From UBA4661 sp002405405 (GTDB lineage: Bacteria > Bacteroidota > Ignavibacteria > Kapaibacteriales > UBA4661), in the NCBI GenBank assembly GCA_036847245.1, contig DAIUAL010000006.1:1-46430 (forward strand): DNA of 46,430 nucleotides, read 5' to 3'. Shown here piece after piece: positions 1-9,200 of the stretch. Numbering within the stretch: the stretch's first letter is position 1; each line of letters begins with the position of its first letter. The notes under the pieces were generated by a model. It was given only the letters and a program-made list of their open reading frames with translations. It ran no database searches and was not told the DNA's origin. The position numbers were made by a program, and so were the translations under genes.

Positions 1-1
1 G

Positions 2-1402
2 AATAATATCTTGGGTGTGAGTGGTGTAAAAACAGAGGTAGATGCCGAAACGATGGTCAATGTCGGTTCACTCAAACTCAAAGTTGGTGACTTGGAGAAA
101 CAACGCCAAAGTTTGGTGACGGACTTGGATAATGTAGCAGGACTTCCCGTTGCTGATCCTGCGAGCGATCCGGGTGGCGTGCAATTCGCCGAAAAAATGA
201 AAGAAATTAAAGCGCAGTTTGAGCCGCAAGCGGCAACTGATGAACGTGCAAAGAAGACCCTCGAAAGCATCCGTTTGTATGAGTACATTACCAAGCTTAT
301 TACACCGAATTTTTCAGGAACATTTGATCAGAATCGCGGTGCTATTACTATTGATGTCCGTGTAACAAAACCAAAAGTTGGTCAGCAAAAAGGTATTACC
401 ATGGAGCGCGATACTGTGTATGCGTATTCGGGTGGTACAATTGGATTGCGCGGTAAATCAGGGTATGCACAAGTGAGTGGCGTTTTGCGCAGTACCTCAG
501 GCAAAGAGTTCTCGGCAGATATTCAAGCAAGCGATGCTCTTGCTTCGGCGGGTGGTGCTGTGGCGGCAAAAGAGTTTCGCTGGAAAGCTCTTGTCAAAGG
601 CGTTCCTGCCGGCGATTATGAATTCATCGCACGCCAGCAAGATGGTCAAGAGGGTAGCTCGATTGTTAAGGTCTTTGCACCGGATGCATCAACCGACAAA
701 AAAATTGATGAAGTTTATGTTGGAGCAAAAGTCTTGAAAAATCGTCTTCGCACACCCGATGCAGGACGAATGACCGATGATGAATTCCACTTGACAGTAT
801 CGGTACCGGGTGGCAAAGCTGTTGCCACGACAGGGCGTGATTTGAATATCACTTGTATTCCGGCGGCGGCAGTGGCAGGTGGAACAAGTATCAAGCTCTA
901 CTGGCGGTCGAATATCACCAATGAAGAAGTTCTTCTCAAAGAATGGAAGCCGAATGTGAAATATCAAACACCGTATGTAAATCCAATCAGCGCACGTCAG
1001 CGTGATGCAAGCGTAAATAGTAATGACAACTCCGTGCGAGTAGTGATTGCGAATATTCCTGTGCCGGATGTTACAACCGATGTTGATTGCAACAACAATG
1101 GGGCAACCAAAAATGAGACGGCTATCTTCAAAGTGCTTTCCGCAAAAATTGATGTCGGTCCATTCAAGAATGCCCGGCTTGTTGGGCAACCTAAAGCCAA
1201 CAAAACACCGGGGGTAACATTTTATGAAGTTACCGTAGAAAGCCGTGCCGGAGCATTACCGAAAACACCGGATGTCAAAGGAACAGTGTCGCTGACTTAC
1301 ACAACAGAGATTGCGGGTAAATTCAAAACTGACCCACAGACATTATCTATTCCTATCATGGTTAAAATTCCGAAACAGCAATCGAACGATGACGATAACT
1401 AA
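2..1402 (+). CDS. Beta-rich envelope protein of unknown family, 5' end outside the window
   Basis: The reading frame is open to the first base of the window, so the true start lies upstream; the first possible internal start is a TTG at 11. The visible part is about 466 residues. The first 100 residues are helical and charged (a stretch around DLEKQRQSLVTDLDN), and the rest is rich in Thr, Val, Gly and Lys in alternating patterns typical of extracellular Ig-like or beta-sandwich domains. It ends in a short acidic tail (NDDDN). I do not recognise the family. A helical N-terminal part followed by beta domains is reminiscent of periplasmic T9SS components of the GldM kind, but no diagnostic motif is visible and I do not claim it. 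It is followed on the same strand by two exported probable outer-membrane proteins, so an envelope role is likely. Confidence 0.6.
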   Translation, partial: NNILGVSGVKTEVDAETMVNVGSLKLKVGDLEKQRQSLVTDLDNVAGLPVADPASDPGGVQFAEKMKEIKAQFEPQAATDERAKKTLESIRLYEYITKLITPNFSGTFDQNRGAITIDVRVTKPKVGQQKGITMERDTVYAYSGGTIGLRGKSGYAQVSGVLRSTSGKEFSADIQASDALASAGGAVAAKEFRWKALVKGVPAGDYEFIARQQDGQEGSSIVKVFAPDASTDKKIDEVYVGAKVLKNRLRTPDAGRMTDDEFHLTVSVPGGKAVATTGRDLNITCIPAAAVAGGTSIKLYWRSNITNEEVLLKEWKPNVKYQTPYVNPISARQRDASVNSNDNSVRVVIANIPVPDVTTDVDCNNNGATKNETAIFKVLSAKIDVGPFKNARLVGQPKANKTPGVTFYEVTVESRAGALPKTPDVKGTVSLTYTTEIAGKFKTDPQTLSIPIMVKIPKQQSNDDDN

Positions 1403-1733
1403 GTATGATTTCCTTAGCATCGACTATATTCTTCTGCTGATTTGCCGCGTAAATCCTTGCAAGAGCAGGAAGGCTACATTCAGTTCGAATGGTGCTATGT
1501 ACAATGGCGCATGGTTGGCTTGGAGAAATTTCTCATGATAGCATAGGAATTCTATGCTGACTATGATGAGCAAAGACTATCGTTGTACGGAAATTAAAAG
1601 TAAACTTATCCATTTCCTCCTTGCTAGAAGGATTTGCAAAGCGGAGCGCTGTGTGGGGTGCTCTAGAAAAAAGAAAGTCGTTGTAGTACAGACATTGAAA
1701 ACATCATTTCTTCGTTTCATTTTTTTAAGATTT
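1403..1733. other. 331-bp intergenic region without a gene
   Basis: Between the first gene and the next exported protein. The open frame of the downstream gene extends back to 1554, but the signal peptide fixes the start at 1734. The only structure I see is a pair of adjacent palindromes at 1523-1558. No U-tract follows them, so I cannot call a terminator. Confidence 0.5.
1523..1558. repeat. Two adjacent short palindromes
   Basis: A perfect 12-bp palindrome GAGAAATTTCTC lies at 1523-1534, and five bases later there is a perfect 7-bp inverted repeat, AGCATAG (1540-1546) and CTATGCT (1552-1558), with a 5-base spacer. They lie about 180 bp before the start of the next gene and could be operator sites or a weak hairpin. 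No regulator is identified. Confidence 0.4.
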
Positions 1734-3755
1734 ATGAACGCATATCGTTTTTTTCAGCAGAAGAGTACATTGCGCCGGTGGATCCCGGCATTCTGTATCG
1801 TCGTTTCTGCATGGTCAGGACATGTCGAGACAGCAATAGCTCAGACTGCGCCTGCTGCGGCACCGGCAACCGCACCACAGACAATCTATCCCAAAGAATT
1901 AAAGGAAATTCTCTCAAAGTTTAGTTCGTATCGGTACAGCGATATTCGTTTGCTGGAAGTATCGGGTGATCAAGCCGCTACTCTTATCAACGCATTTGAT
2001 CCGCCGAAAGTCGATACGAATGCGCAAAAAATAGTCGATGCTCTTCCCAAAGATGTCTATACATTGATCAATCAAAACATGGTTGCCGGCAAAACACCGC
2101 AACAGACCATTGATGAATTGTCTGATAAGGGCATTACCAATTATGATCAAACGCAGATGCAGAAAATCATCGGTGCTATCAATGAGTTAAACAATCCACC
2201 AGGAAGTTCTGCCAAAAAGGTTTATATCATTACGAATAAATTTTCTTCGTGGGATAATCCTCGTTTTCCTCAAGAGGGTAAGTCTATTGATATTCTTGGT
2301 ATTGTGTTGTGGACTGAAGATAATTCCATCTTTGCACCTAAAACATCAAACGGTACTGCTATTCCTCATATAGACCTGAAAGTTGCTCCCTCAACCACAT
2401 CGGGTATCTCGGCGAATACCTACGAAGATTACTTGATTGACAATGTCATTGCCCGCAAACAAGCAGTGGGTGATTCCACACTTAAAGCACAAGAATTAGC
2501 GCGCCAGAATTCGTTCTTCAACCCCGAAGGTCCCGGTGCAACGCAGAAAGTCGAAGGCGAGTATGAATCGGCACCGAATAATGGCTATCGCTTTAAGTCG
2601 GAAGCACTGCCAACCTATATGCGCATTACAGAAGGTATGCCTTCGGATTATGTTGACCGCCGGAGCGAAGTGATTGTCAGTTATGATTTGATTAGCTATC
2701 GCTATTTCCGCATGCCTGCAAAAGCGGCGGCAGATGCTCAAAAGAAAAAAGATGCTCAGGTGAAATTATATTCTGATTCGCTGAAAACAGTCCGCGAGCA
2801 AATCGTACAAATACGCAGTCTTCAGCAAATTGCCGACACTGCATCACTCAAGCCGGAGCTAGAGAATGCATTGGGTACGATTCCTGAATTGGCAGATGCC
2901 AATGAATTTGCAAAACGCGGAACACCAACACTTCAGCAAATTCGTCAGCGTATTACCGCTGTCGCTAATGCACTGAACAATCGCGCTAATACATACAGCA
3001 ATCTTTTGCAACAAGCGCAAACAACACCCGTGAGTGCGTATAGTAGTGCCGGAGTTGTTTATAACAATGCACTGCCGCAGTATGGTGTAGAGTTGCGCTA
3101 TGGTATTGACGATATCAATTATATTTCGCTTTTCAGTGAGCGCATGGCAGTCAATGCTGTGTGGGAAAATGTTCGTTTGGGCGTGATTTTACCAAGTTCG
3201 GGCTGGGCAAGTTTTGCAGAGCAAATCGGTAACAAACGTCGTTTGGCAAGTGCCGGTTGGGGCTTAAATGGAGCTGCCGATTTTCCTGTGGATGTTATTC
3301 AAAAAAGCGGTGTCTTTCATGTATCAACAGGCTATGTTGTTCGTAATGAAGTTAATAGCCGTTTTGATACTGATTATCTTGTGCGTTTCAATGGTTCATT
3401 ACAGTACTCTTTTGCCGCGCGCATTGACTCAACGCACTTGCTGCGTTTCCGTGTTGGGGGAACGGGTTATGTTATGGAAACATGGACAAGTGCAAAAATT
3501 GCTTCGCAAACCATTCTTGGGTTGGCAGGAAATATCGAGTATATGAATACCGGTGCTGTAACGCCCTATGGTGGTGGAGCACAATACTTCGATGAATCGC
3601 TTTCGCTCAATGCGTGGATTCAAGTGCCATTATGGGAATCAGGACTCTATGTACGCCCCGAGGTACGGTATTCTTCGCCGATATTCCGTAGTCGCCGAGC
3701 ATGGGAATTACAAGACCTCTTTTTCCCGACTGTGCGACTCGTATGGACATTCTAA
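1734..3755 (+). CDS. Exported protein with probable C-terminal outer-membrane beta-barrel
   Basis: The ATG at 1734 gives 673 residues beginning with a clear signal peptide (basic start, hydrophobic stretch WIPAFCIVVSAWSG, cleavage after AIAQ). The frame is open upstream to 1554, but that extension has no signal-peptide character. Residues of roughly 35-390 form an Ala/Asp-rich mixed domain. A helical, Gln-rich segment follows (around residues 350-440), and the last 180 residues have alternating aromatic/polar strands ending in VRLVWTF, typical of an outer-membrane barrel closing strand with terminal Phe. Family not recognised. It is preceded by a beta-rich envelope protein and followed by a second barrel-like protein 53 bp downstream, suggesting co-expression. 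A role in surface assembly or transport is inference only. Confidence 0.7.
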   Translation: MNAYRFFQQKSTLRRWIPAFCIVVSAWSGHVETAIAQTAPAAAPATAPQTIYPKELKEILSKFSSYRYSDIRLLEVSGDQAATLINAFDPPKVDTNAQKIVDALPKDVYTLINQNMVAGKTPQQTIDELSDKGITNYDQTQMQKIIGAINELNNPPGSSAKKVYIITNKFSSWDNPRFPQEGKSIDILGIVLWTEDNSIFAPKTSNGTAIPHIDLKVAPSTTSGISANTYEDYLIDNVIARKQAVGDSTLKAQELARQNSFFNPEGPGATQKVEGEYESAPNNGYRFKSEALPTYMRITEGMPSDYVDRRSEVIVSYDLISYRYFRMPAKAAADAQKKKDAQVKLYSDSLKTVREQIVQIRSLQQIADTASLKPELENALGTIPELADANEFAKRGTPTLQQIRQRITAVANALNNRANTYSNLLQQAQTTPVSAYSSAGVVYNNALPQYGVELRYGIDDINYISLFSERMAVNAVWENVRLGVILPSSGWASFAEQIGNKRRLASAGWGLNGAADFPVDVIQKSGVFHVSTGYVVRNEVNSRFDTDYLVRFNGSLQYSFAARIDSTHLLRFRVGGTGYVMETWTSAKIASQTILGLAGNIEYMNTGAVTPYGGGAQYFDESLSLNAWIQVPLWESGLYVRPEVRYSSPIFRSRRAWELQDLFFPTVRLVWTF

Positions 3756-3808
3756 GTATCGTAAAGAATTCCGTTTTATTGAGTGTAACCCAATAAGGAC
3801 ATTATCTC

Positions 3809-5275
3809 ATGAATTATTTTCTCATGTCTATGAAAAAGAATGTTGCTTCTCGCTTGCGTGCAGTCATACTAGCGGGAATGAGTGTTGTAGCATTGTGGTC
3901 GATTACTCCTGCAATGGCGCAAAATCATCCGCTAAAAACAATTGATCCTGAAGTAGAAATCTACTTGCCACGCTGGCGCATTACCGACCCGGATTTGGCA
4001 TTGCAGATCTATCGTTTGTTCGAGTATAAAATTGGCACAAACGAACTGCGTAATGCGCAGGGGCTACCCGTCAAGAAGTCAGATCTTGATCAAACACGCA
4101 TTATTGTTACTGCCGCACCACGCCGTCCGAATCGTGCATTTCAACCCCTGCAAGTACAGTGTGGTGAAGCAATTCTGCACTTGACCGATATCGATGCCGA
4201 TATTTTAGATCTTATTCGTGGTGGTAGAGGTGCAACGAATTTGACATATGCCCATGAATTTCTGTTGCCTGAGAAACCAAAAAATATTGCCATTGCAACA
4301 CCAACACAAAACTTTCTCTATGTGCCGGGTTTGACGAACCATGCAGTGGGTTTTTCGTTGTTCGAGCAGTCAATCAAAGTTGGTGAATCAGGCTTTTTTA
4401 TTCGCAATCAAATTGGTACTGACCCTGTTGGCTATCATTTTTGGTCGGCAGGCGAAGGCAAGGTCACGCTTCGTCGTCCATTGTATAAAAACGAAGATCT
4501 CGCAACTAAACAAAAGTTCCCCTATCTCGTGAATGCGTATTTGGGTGCTGGATACCGTTTGACTTCTGGTTTGGCAGGGCAAAAAACACCTATTGGTTTT
4601 ATTGATAATCGCATTCTGAATGCAGGACCCGGTTCCAAAGTTGTTGCAGGTTTAGATTTGTATCTGCCGAAAGCAGTGCCGGGCTTTGACGGGCTCGGTT
4701 TTAGCATCAATGTGGAATTGCCTCTTGCCGATGCAGAGGGTCAGAGAATTGATGAAACCACGTATGGGCAATATGCCGTGCCCAATCGCCCTACGCCTGT
4801 ACGACCGAATTTTCCGGTAGGCAGTGGTGACTTTTCATTGGCTCCATTGCTTCGTTCCACAGGTCAAGCCGGATTATTTTACCATTTATGGCTTGATGAC
4901 AAAGCAGAAGATTATTTACGTTTCGATCTTGGTATCAATTATACCGATGTACGCGAAGCACTCGTTTATACACCGGTGGGCGAGCGCGTGAAAGCACTCA
5001 CAATGAATAATGTCGATGGTTTAGCTTCGTGGCGACCACAAGAGGTCGGTGACTGGATTTATCTGCGTGCTGAGTACCGCAAGCAACGAGAGTTCCCTTT
5101 CGGGGTGAGCTTGCAGTATGCCAATCAAATGATTCTCGGGCGTGCCTACATTCCTTTGGTTGGACAATGGCTCTTCTTGGAAGCACGTTACTCACGTGCG
5201 CTTCGCGAAACCCGTCCGTTTGAGATTCCGGGGGGCTTCTTTATGATTTCACCGATTGTACGCTTTACGTTGTAG
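3809..5275 (+). CDS. Exported probable outer-membrane beta-barrel protein
   Basis: 488 residues from the ATG at 3809, which has an AAGGA site at 3795-3799 with good spacing; in-frame ATGs at 3824 and 3830 are alternatives. The N-terminus is a signal peptide (MKKN basic start, hydrophobic core, cleavage after AMAQ near residue 38). The mature part lacks transmembrane helices and is rich in Tyr, Leu, Gly and Arg in alternating strand patterns. It ends in SPIVRFTL, a plausible barrel-closing strand. I do not recognise the family. It lies 53 bp after another exported barrel-like protein and ahead of a strong terminator, so it is probably the last gene of an envelope operon. Confidence 0.7.
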   Translation: MNYFLMSMKKNVASRLRAVILAGMSVVALWSITPAMAQNHPLKTIDPEVEIYLPRWRITDPDLALQIYRLFEYKIGTNELRNAQGLPVKKSDLDQTRIIVTAAPRRPNRAFQPLQVQCGEAILHLTDIDADILDLIRGGRGATNLTYAHEFLLPEKPKNIAIATPTQNFLYVPGLTNHAVGFSLFEQSIKVGESGFFIRNQIGTDPVGYHFWSAGEGKVTLRRPLYKNEDLATKQKFPYLVNAYLGAGYRLTSGLAGQKTPIGFIDNRILNAGPGSKVVAGLDLYLPKAVPGFDGLGFSINVELPLADAEGQRIDETTYGQYAVPNRPTPVRPNFPVGSGDFSLAPLLRSTGQAGLFYHLWLDDKAEDYLRFDLGINYTDVREALVYTPVGERVKALTMNNVDGLASWRPQEVGDWIYLRAEYRKQREFPFGVSLQYANQMILGRAYIPLVGQWLFLEARYSRALRETRPFEIPGGFFMISPIVRFTL

Positions 5276-5320
5276 TATATCGGTACAACTTCTAAGCAGT
5301 ATGTGAAGAAATAATAGCAC

Positions 5321-5346
5321 AAAGGCAAGCAGAAATGCTTGCCTTT
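5321..5346. terminator. Bidirectional rho-independent terminator
   Basis: A perfect 11-bp stem, AAAGGCAAGCA (5321-5331) and TGCTTGCCTTT (5336-5346), closes on a GAAA tetraloop. It sits between the convergent barrel-protein gene and miaB and can serve both, although the U-tracts are short. Confidence 0.8.
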
Positions 5347-5371
5347 GGTATTTGTCGAAGGTATGAGATTG

Positions 5372-6787
5372 TCAAACAACCGGACCAAACAGCGTTGCAC
5401 TGCTTGCACGTTCGATGCGAACGCGAATGGTATCGCCAATCACATAAGAACTTGCAGATTCGCTGACAGAGCGGTCATGTGAGAAAATGACAATTTTATT
5501 AGAGTCGGTGCGCCCTTGCCATTCAGCGGGATTGCGCTTGCTGGGACCTTCTACCAAGATGTCAAAGGTTTTACCGATTTCTGTTTGATTAATCGCGTGC
5601 GAGATCCGTTGCTGTTGTTCAATGATTTCATTCAAACGGCGCGTTTTGACATCATCAGGAATATCATCATTCATTTTCCATGCTTTCGTGTTTTCACGGG
5701 GTGAATACTTGAACATATAGGCACCATCGTAGCGTACTTCACGCATGAGAGCCATTGTCATTTCGTGCTCTTCTTCTGTTTCAGTCGGGAAACCTACGAT
5801 AATATCGGTTGAAAGCGCGCAGTGGGGCATGAGCGATTTGATTTTATGCATGCGCTCGATATAGTGTGCGACGGTGTAATGGCGATTCATGGCTTGAAGA
5901 ACGCGATCCGAACCCGACTGCACCGGTAAGTGAATGTACTTACAAATGTTGTCATATTCTGCCATTGTTTCGATGAGTTTATCACTCATGTCATACGGAT
6001 GCGATGTCGTGTAGCGAATACGCATTTGCGGTACGGCGCGGGCTGATTCTGCAAGCAGATCAGCAAAATCTTTATTGAGTGTTTCATCAAGATAGCTGTT
6101 GACGTTTTGTCCCAGGAGCGTCGCTTCTTTGAAGCCATTATCCCATAGGCGCTTTAATTCATCAACAATCGATGTAAAGCTCCGCGAACGTTCACGTCCG
6201 CGTGTAAAAGGTACAACACAGAAGGTGCAAAACTTATCGCATCCGCGCATAATCGATACCCATGCGCTAATGCCTTCGGTGCGAAGTGGTTCGATGTCAT
6301 CATAGGTTTCCACACGTGAGAGTTTTACGGCAATGCCTTGTTCGCCGACACTTGCTTTATGGACAAGTTCGGGTACTTTGCGATATTCATCAGGACCAAC
6401 AACAATATCAACAAGATTACGTTCACCGAGCAAATCACCACGCAGTCGCTCAGCCATGCACCCCAGCAAGCCCACGACAAGATCATGATTGCGTTTTTTG
6501 TAATACTTCAAATGGTTAAGTCGCTCATAGATTTTTTTCTCGGCATTGTCGCGGATGGCACAAGTGTTGAGCAGAATGACATCGGCATCATCGGGCGTGT
6601 CGGTCATGGCATAGCCGGATTGGTGCATCACGCCTTTGACAATCTCGGAATCGCCCACATTCATCTGGCAACCATAGGTTTCCACATACAGCTTCTTGCC
6701 TTGTGCCGAAGCATGATGCATTGTCTCAACCGAAGAATCAAGAATATCCATTTCCACCGCAGACGAAAGAACAGGCAATTCTACCAT
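5372..6787 (-). CDS. miaB: tRNA-2-methylthio-N6-dimethylallyladenosine synthase MiaB
   Basis: Radical-SAM methylthiotransferase that adds the 2-methylthio group to i6A37 of tRNAs reading UNN codons. From the ATG at 6787 the protein has 471 residues. The N-terminal UPF0004 domain carries the three cluster cysteines (YGC, NTC and LGC, about Cys40, Cys76 and Cys110). The radical-SAM motif CDKFCTFC lies near residues 183-190. A C-terminal TRAM domain ends in TLFGPVV. The frame is open upstream to 6877 and an ATG at 6793 is an alternative; 6787 is preferred because a GGTGGA site precedes it at normal spacing and the further extension looks non-coding. Divergent from purL with about 107 bp between starts. 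Confidence 0.95.
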   Translation of the reverse strand: MVELPVLSSAVEMDILDSSVETMHHASAQGKKLYVETYGCQMNVGDSEIVKGVMHQSGYAMTDTPDDADVILLNTCAIRDNAEKKIYERLNHLKYYKKRNHDLVVGLLGCMAERLRGDLLGERNLVDIVVGPDEYRKVPELVHKASVGEQGIAVKLSRVETYDDIEPLRTEGISAWVSIMRGCDKFCTFCVVPFTRGRERSRSFTSIVDELKRLWDNGFKEATLLGQNVNSYLDETLNKDFADLLAESARAVPQMRIRYTTSHPYDMSDKLIETMAEYDNICKYIHLPVQSGSDRVLQAMNRHYTVAHYIERMHKIKSLMPHCALSTDIIVGFPTETEEEHEMTMALMREVRYDGAYMFKYSPRENTKAWKMNDDIPDDVKTRRLNEIIEQQQRISHAINQTEIGKTFDILVEGPSKRNPAEWQGRTDSNKIVIFSHDRSVSESASSYVIGDTIRVRIERASSATLFGPVV

Positions 6788-6894
6788 AACCATTATTCCA
6801 CCACAAAGTAATCGAGAAATATGTTTTTTACGAAGACCGCAAAAATACGCATAAATTGCCATGCGTTTTCTTTTCACATTTTCTTGTCTTTGTC

Positions 6895-9156
6895 ATGGCA
6901 ACACCTGCACAGTACGCACCCGTGCCCGAACACCTGTATTCCGAACTTGCTTGCACTGTGGAAACTGCCCGCGAGTTAGGGCTAAAAGATCATGAATTCG
7001 AGCGGATTTGCGCCGTTTTGGGTCGCATTCCAACCTACACCGAGCTGGGTGTGTATTCTGTTATGTGGAGCGAACATTGTTCGTATAAAAATTCTATTCT
7101 TCAACTCAAAACACTGCCACGTTCGGGTGGGCGAATGCTTGTCGAAGCAGGCGAAGAAAATGCAGGACTCATTGACATTGGCGAAGGCTATGCCATTGCT
7201 TTTAAAATCGAATCGCACAATCATCCCTCTGCAATTGAGCCTGTACAGGGAGCGGCAACAGGTGTGGGGGGGATTCTCCGTGATATTTTCACCATGGGTG
7301 CACGACCGATTGCAGCATTGAATTCTCTTCGGTTTGGAAATCTTACCTCGTCACGTACGAAATTTCTTGTGCGGGGTGTTGTGCAAGGGATTGGTCATTA
7401 TGGAAATTGCTTTGGTGTTCCAACGGTGGGTGGCGAAGTATATTTTGATGAATGTTATACCGACAATCCCCTTGTGAACGCGATGGCAGTCGGTATTGTG
7501 AAAGTAGGGCAGACTGCATCAGCTACGGCAAGTGGCGCAGGGAACCCGGTGTTTATTTTGGGCAGTCGAACGGGACGTGATGGTATTCGTGGTGCTTCGA
7601 TGGCATCGGCAGAATTCGATGAAAATCCCGAAGATATGCGACCGACTGTACAAGTGGGTGATCCTTTTGCTGAAAAAGTCTTGCTTGAAGCCACGCTGGA
7701 ATTGATTGCTTCCGGTGCGGTTGTTGGTATGCAGGATATGGGGGCGGCAGGTATTTGTTGCTCGACATCCGAAATGTCTGCCAAAGGGCAGGTTGGTATG
7801 GAAGTAAATCTTGATCATGTTCCTCTGCGTGAACCCGGCATGACCGGCTTTGAAATTATGTTGTCGGAATCCCAAGAACGTATGCTTGCCGTTATTGAAA
7901 AAGGCAAGGAACATATTGCTCAAGCGATATGCGACAAGTGGGATGTTCCTTTTGTGCAAATCGGTACTGTAACAGATTCGCAGTATTTGCGAGTATATCG
8001 CAATGGTAAACAAATCGTTGAAATCCCTGCGCAGTCTTTGGTGTTGGGTGGTGGTGCACCGGTGTATGAACGAGAGTGGCAAGAAGCAGGCTATATACAA
8101 GAACTTCGTGCAGTGAACATTGATACTCTTCCCGAGAAAGTAACTATCGACCAAGCCTTTTGGATGCTTTTGTCCGCACCGACAATAGCCAGTAAAAAAT
8201 GGATTTTTGAACAGTATGATTCGCAAGTCGGTACAAACACTGTTGCTCGTGCTGAAGCCGATGCGGCGGTGATACGGTTAAAAGAGTTACCCGGTAAAGC
8301 GATTGCCGTAAGCACCGATTGTAATGCACGCTATGTGTATGCTGATCCGTACAAAGGAGGCATGATGGCAGTTGCTGAAGCAGCACGTAATGTAGCGTGT
8401 ACCGGTGCGGAGCCGGTAGCGATTACCAATTGTCTCAATTTTGGTAATCCGTATGATCCGGAAGTGTATTGGCAATTCAAAGAAGCTATTCGCGGTATGG
8501 GTGCGGCATGTCGCGCTCTCGGTACACCTGTTACCGGCGGGAATGTCAGCTTTCATAATGAGTCGCAGAATCACGCTGTCTTTCCAACACCAACAATTGG
8601 TATGCTGGGATTAATCGACAATGTTGCACACATCGCGCGAACGGGCTTTACGCAGGAGGGTGATGCCATTTTCTTGATGGGAGTGCATCGTACCGGCAAT
8701 GAAGAGCTTGGTATGAGTGAGTATCTTAAACAAGTCTATGGCATGTATGGCGGATCAGCGCCGAGTTTTGAGTTGGAAGAAGAAGTACGTTTGCAGAAAG
8801 CAATTCTCGAAGCAATTCGCTCGGGTATCGTCCATTCCGCTCATGATACAGCAGAAGGCGGCTTGGCAATTGCGTTAGCAGAGTCAAGTGTGCATTCGCA
8901 AGGAGAGTTGGGTGCCGAAGTGATTCTCGGTACTAAACCGCTTGGTGCATTCGTTGGTGAGGCTCTATCTCTTTGCGTCGTGTCGTGTGCGCCGGAGCGT
9001 ACCGGTGAGTTGTCGGCATTATGCGAGCGATATGGGGTGCCATGTTTACGAATTGGTACGGTTGTACCGACTACTTTTCATATCGAAGGTTGTATTGAAA
9101 CATCTGTATGGAAACTCCGTGAGATATTTTTTACGGCGATTGATCGTATTATTTGA
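6895..9156 (+). CDS. purL: Phosphoribosylformylglycinamidine synthase subunit PurL (small type)
   Basis: Synthetase subunit that converts FGAR to FGAM using ATP and ammonia in de novo purine synthesis. The 753-residue length matches the small PurL that works with separate PurS and PurQ, neither of which is in this window. Visible motifs are SEHCSYKNS (His61), ESHNHPS near residues 106-112, and the duplicated AIR-synthase halves, the second with DCNARYVY, GGNVSFHNES and HDTAEGGLA. The ATG at 6895 is chosen because the conserved N-terminus starts there; an upstream in-frame ATG at 6856 would add a 13-residue hydrophobic extension and lies close to miaB. Ends in TGA, 44 bp from the convergent histidine-kinase remnant. 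Confidence 0.95.
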   Translation: MATPAQYAPVPEHLYSELACTVETARELGLKDHEFERICAVLGRIPTYTELGVYSVMWSEHCSYKNSILQLKTLPRSGGRMLVEAGEENAGLIDIGEGYAIAFKIESHNHPSAIEPVQGAATGVGGILRDIFTMGARPIAALNSLRFGNLTSSRTKFLVRGVVQGIGHYGNCFGVPTVGGEVYFDECYTDNPLVNAMAVGIVKVGQTASATASGAGNPVFILGSRTGRDGIRGASMASAEFDENPEDMRPTVQVGDPFAEKVLLEATLELIASGAVVGMQDMGAAGICCSTSEMSAKGQVGMEVNLDHVPLREPGMTGFEIMLSESQERMLAVIEKGKEHIAQAICDKWDVPFVQIGTVTDSQYLRVYRNGKQIVEIPAQSLVLGGGAPVYEREWQEAGYIQELRAVNIDTLPEKVTIDQAFWMLLSAPTIASKKWIFEQYDSQVGTNTVARAEADAAVIRLKELPGKAIAVSTDCNARYVYADPYKGGMMAVAEAARNVACTGAEPVAITNCLNFGNPYDPEVYWQFKEAIRGMGAACRALGTPVTGGNVSFHNESQNHAVFPTPTIGMLGLIDNVAHIARTGFTQEGDAIFLMGVHRTGNEELGMSEYLKQVYGMYGGSAPSFELEEEVRLQKAILEAIRSGIVHSAHDTAEGGLAIALAESSVHSQGELGAEVILGTKPLGAFVGEALSLCVVSCAPERTGELSALCERYGVPCLRIGTVVPTTFHIEGCIETSVWKLREIFFTAIDRII

Positions 9157-9200
9157 AAAGAAGTAAAAGAGTATTCTGAGAACGGAGAGAGTCATCTTCG

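Noticed and set aside
2..1402. GldM/PorM identity for the first gene
   Set aside because: The order of helical then beta parts is suggestive, but no diagnostic motif is seen and the N-terminus is outside the window.
7519..8226. Antisense frame of 235 residues inside purL
   Set aside because: purL is fully conserved on the other strand; the antisense product is rich in Arg, His, Cys and Phe as expected for shadow frames.
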